Source: Mycobacteriales bacterium
GTDB lineage: Bacteria > Actinomycetota > Actinomycetes > Mycobacteriales > CADCTP01
Assembly (NCBI GenBank): GCA_035995165.1
Contig: DASYKU010000045.1
Location: 1-49,237 of the forward strand
DNA length: 49,237 bases
Direction: 5' to 3'
Part shown: positions 47,550 through 49,237 of the stretch, piece after piece
Layout: the number at the start of each line of letters is the position of its first letter
Numbering within the stretch: the stretch's first letter is position 1
Position numbers and translations under genes: made by a program
The notes under the pieces: generated by a model
The model's database searches: none
The model's input: the letters and a program-made list of their open reading frames with translations, nothing else
Told to the model about the DNA's origin: nothing

Positions 47550-48650
47550 GTGAGCGTGCATCGGTTGACGCGGGCGCAGGCGCGCCGGATCGCGGTACGG
47601 GCGCAGCTGCTCGACGCGCAGCGGCCGGCGGGCCTGCTGGAGCTGGTCCGGCACCTGACGCTGCTGCAGCTCGACCCGACCGCGGCGGTGACGCCGAGCG
47701 CGGACCTGGTCGCCTGGAGCCGGCTGGGCTCCGCGTACTCCCCCGCGGACCTGGCCGCGGCCCTGGACCGGCGCGAGCTGGTGGAGCTGCGGGCGATGAT
47801 CCGGCCGGCCGAGGACGTCGCGCTCTACCGCGGCGAGATGGACCGCTGGCCCGAGTTCGACCCGAAGGGCTGGCAGCGGCCGCGGCAGGAGTTCATCGCC
47901 GACAACAGCGCCTGCCACCAGGACATCCTGGGCCGGCTGGGCGCCGGCGGTCCGCTGACCTCCCGCGACCTGCCGGACAGCTGCGTCCGGCCCTGGAAGT
48001 CCAGCGGCTGGACGAACAACCGCAACGTCAGCCAGCTGCTGGAGTTCATGGTGCTGCGGGGCGAGGTCGCGGTGGCCGGGCGGCGCGGCAACGACCGGCT
48101 CTGGGACCTGGCCGGGCGGATCTACCCGGAGACCCGCCCGGTGCCGGTGGAGACGGCGACCCGGACCCGCAACGAACGCCGGCTGCGCGCGCTCGGCCTG
48201 GCCCGGGCCCGCGGGCCGGAGTGCCCGGTCGAGCCGGCCGACGTCGCCGAGGTCGGCGAGCCGGCCGAGATCGAGGGCGTGAAGGGCGAGTGGCGGGTCG
48301 ATCCGTCCTATCTGGACGGTCCGTTCGCCGGGCGGACCGCGCTGCTGTCGCCGTTCGACCGGCTGGTGCACGACCGCAAGCGGATGGTCGAGATCTTCGA
48401 GTACGACTACGCGCTGGAGATCTACAAGCCCGCGGCCAGGCGGCGCTGGGGCTACTACGCCCTGCCGATCCTGCACGGCGACCGCCTGGTCGGGAAGCTC
48501 GATGCGACCGCCGACCGCAAGGCCGGTGTGCTGCGGGTCGACGCGATCCACGAGGACGTCCCGTTCACCAAGGCGATGACGAAGTCCGTCGGCGCCGAGA
48601 TCGACGATCTCGCCGGCTGGCTCGCCCTCGAGGTCAGCGGTCCTCGCTGA
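47550..48650 (+). CDS. YcaQ-type crosslink-repair DNA glycosylase
   Basis: A 366-residue protein of the HTH_42 superfamily, close to YcaQ. The N-terminus is RLTRAQARRIAVRAQLLDAQ, then LTLLQLDPTAAVTPSADLVAWSRLG with the QxD motif of YcaQ (QLD), then the winged-helix and C-terminal block LLSPFDRLVHDRKRMVEIFEYDYALEIYKPAARRRWGYYALPILHGDRLVGKLDATADRKAG, which is highly conserved in this family. YcaQ removes alkylated bases and unhooks interstrand crosslinks. The start is GTG, 10 bp after the TetR stop. Confidence 0.88.
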   Translation: MSVHRLTRAQARRIAVRAQLLDAQRPAGLLELVRHLTLLQLDPTAAVTPSADLVAWSRLGSAYSPADLAAALDRRELVELRAMIRPAEDVALYRGEMDRWPEFDPKGWQRPRQEFIADNSACHQDILGRLGAGGPLTSRDLPDSCVRPWKSSGWTNNRNVSQLLEFMVLRGEVAVAGRRGNDRLWDLAGRIYPETRPVPVETATRTRNERRLRALGLARARGPECPVEPADVAEVGEPAEIEGVKGEWRVDPSYLDGPFAGRTALLSPFDRLVHDRKRMVEIFEYDYALEIYKPAARRRWGYYALPILHGDRLVGKLDATADRKAGVLRVDAIHEDVPFTKAMTKSVGAEIDDLAGWLALEVSGPR

Positions 48651-48696
48651 TCCTGCGTCCGTTCGGAGGGGTCACGGGCGCCCTCTACGCGAGCCG

Positions 48697-49237
48697 CTAG
48701 GACGTCAGCTCGGCCCGGACGAAGTCGATCTCGCGGCTGACGTAGTCGACGATGTCGCCGGTCTTGAGGTGGGCCGGCAGCACGTCCCAGGTGTACGTCT
48801 CGATCTCCAGGTGGTCCGACAGCGGCGTGGCCCGGTGCAGGCGCAGGGCGTCCTGCACCGAGGACCGCGTCGTCCGGAACGGGCCGAGCTCGGCCAGGAA
48901 CACCGGGACGTGGAAGTGCGTCCGCAGCTCGGCCGGTCGCGGGTCCATCTCGTACGCGTCCAGCGCCTCGCCCAGGTGCAGGAAGTGCCGGGCCTCGCCG
49001 TCCTGCCGCAGCACCGACTGGCTCAGGTAGATCGTGTCGGTGAAGACCCGCAGGTCCGGCACGACCGCCGGGGTCAGCTCCTCGACCCAGAGCGCGGCCG
49101 CCTCCTGCAGCTTGAACACCGGGATGCCGGCCGTGACGAGCTTCCGCAGCGAGACCGTGACGTCCTCGAAGCCGACGGACTGGTGGCCGATGTCGAAGAC
49201 CACCCCGAGATGCCGGCGCAGCAGGCCGTCCGCCTCC
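48697..49237 (-). CDS. eboE: EboE-like metabolite-traffic protein (5' end outside window)
   Basis: The C-terminal 179 residues of a gene that continues past the window edge; the frame is open to base 49237. It reads VVFDIGHQSVGFEDVTVSLRKLVTAGIPVFKLQEAAAL, then YLSQSVLRQ, then LRTHFHVPVFLAELGPFRTTRSSVQDAL and HLEIETYTWDVLPAHLKTGDIVDYVSREI. This matches EboE, a sugar-phosphate-isomerase/AP-endonuclease-2-like protein (pattern D-CH-AVEFED, HFHVPVF, LEVETYTWDVLP). Ebo proteins are linked to export of secondary-metabolite precursors across the membrane. The other ebo genes would lie beyond this edge. Confidence 0.7.
   Translation of the reverse strand, partial: EADGLLRRHLGVVFDIGHQSVGFEDVTVSLRKLVTAGIPVFKLQEAAALWVEELTPAVVPDLRVFTDTIYLSQSVLRQDGEARHFLHLGEALDAYEMDPRPAELRTHFHVPVFLAELGPFRTTRSSVQDALRLHRATPLSDHLEIETYTWDVLPAHLKTGDIVDYVSREIDFVRAELTS

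Noticed and set aside
1-49237. tRNA, rRNA or known riboswitch genes
   Set aside because: No cloverleaf with a GTTCRANNC T-arm, rRNA block or known aptamer core was recognised by eye; a covariance-model search would be decisive.

Overview
The window comes from a very GC-rich (about 73% by eye) actinomycete chromosome. Third codon positions are almost always G or C. GTG starts are common, convergent genes often share four-base stop overlaps, and the gene families are typical of Actinomycetota: BTAD/SARP regulators, a SigB/SigF-type sigma factor with STAS proteins, a DUF664/DinB protein, NarL-type two-component pairs and F420-type luciferase-like oxidoreductases. The genus cannot be fixed from sequence alone; a soil lineage such as Frankiales, Pseudonocardiales or Micromonosporales is a guess. 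No rRNA, tRNA, CRISPR array, IS element or prophage gene was seen, so this reads as ordinary chromosome rich in regulators and small catabolic enzymes.

Layout. 1-7.1 kb: the end of a Fic/Phd toxin-antitoxin pair, a luciferase-like oxidoreductase, an ABM monooxygenase divergent from a GlxA-type AraC regulator, an aldo/keto reductase with a DinB protein, a CYTH-like protein, an AlkZ-type glycosylase-like protein and a lipoprotein. 7.1-15.3 kb: a 1719-residue secreted animal-type haem peroxidase with RTX calcium repeats and three FN3 domains, divergent from a BTAD regulator and followed by a NarL-type response regulator/kinase pair. 15.6-23.6 kb: a RibD-like reductase, a methyltransferase, an alpha/beta-hydrolase-glycosyltransferase fusion, a 1110-residue SARP-ATPase regulator and a MobA protein with a beta-grasp-like tail. 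23.7-30.1 kb: a tight operon GntR - CoA-transferase - HyuA - HyuB - isochorismatase-fold amidase, with palindromic operator candidates in front. It looks like a catabolic unit that opens a cyclic amide such as N-methylhydantoin and hydrolyses the carbamoyl product.

30.1-37.4 kb: a cupredoxin lipoprotein, a twice-frameshifted membrane-protein pseudogene, a metallophosphoesterase, a secreted barrel protein, a second kinase/regulator pair coupled by a GTGA overlap, a SigF-like sigma factor, a STAS protein, an NTF2-like protein and a small acidic protein. 37.4-49.2 kb: a dienelactone hydrolase, a secreted beta-helix protein, an AadA-like nucleotidyltransferase, a Tat-exported formamidase-like protein, a patatin, a second STAS protein, an MscS channel, a DUF1905 protein divergent from a WYL regulator, a TetR regulator divergent from a quinone-oxidoreductase-like enzyme, a YcaQ-like glycosylase and the 3' part of an eboE-like gene that leaves the window.

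The most unusual non-gene signal is a recurring DNA word, consensus GGACTGTCCACTGTGGAC. It is built from two overlapping palindromes and is scattered through unrelated genes on both strands. At these sites the genes use otherwise rare codons (ACT for Thr, GGA for Gly), which suggests the DNA word rather than the protein is being kept. Other points of note are the peroxidase-RTX-FN3 protein, the hydrolase-glycosyltransferase fusion, the MobA/beta-grasp fusion, in-frame 18-bp repeats at the kinase/regulator junction, and a pseudogene whose two frame breaks both fit loss of a CG dinucleotide.
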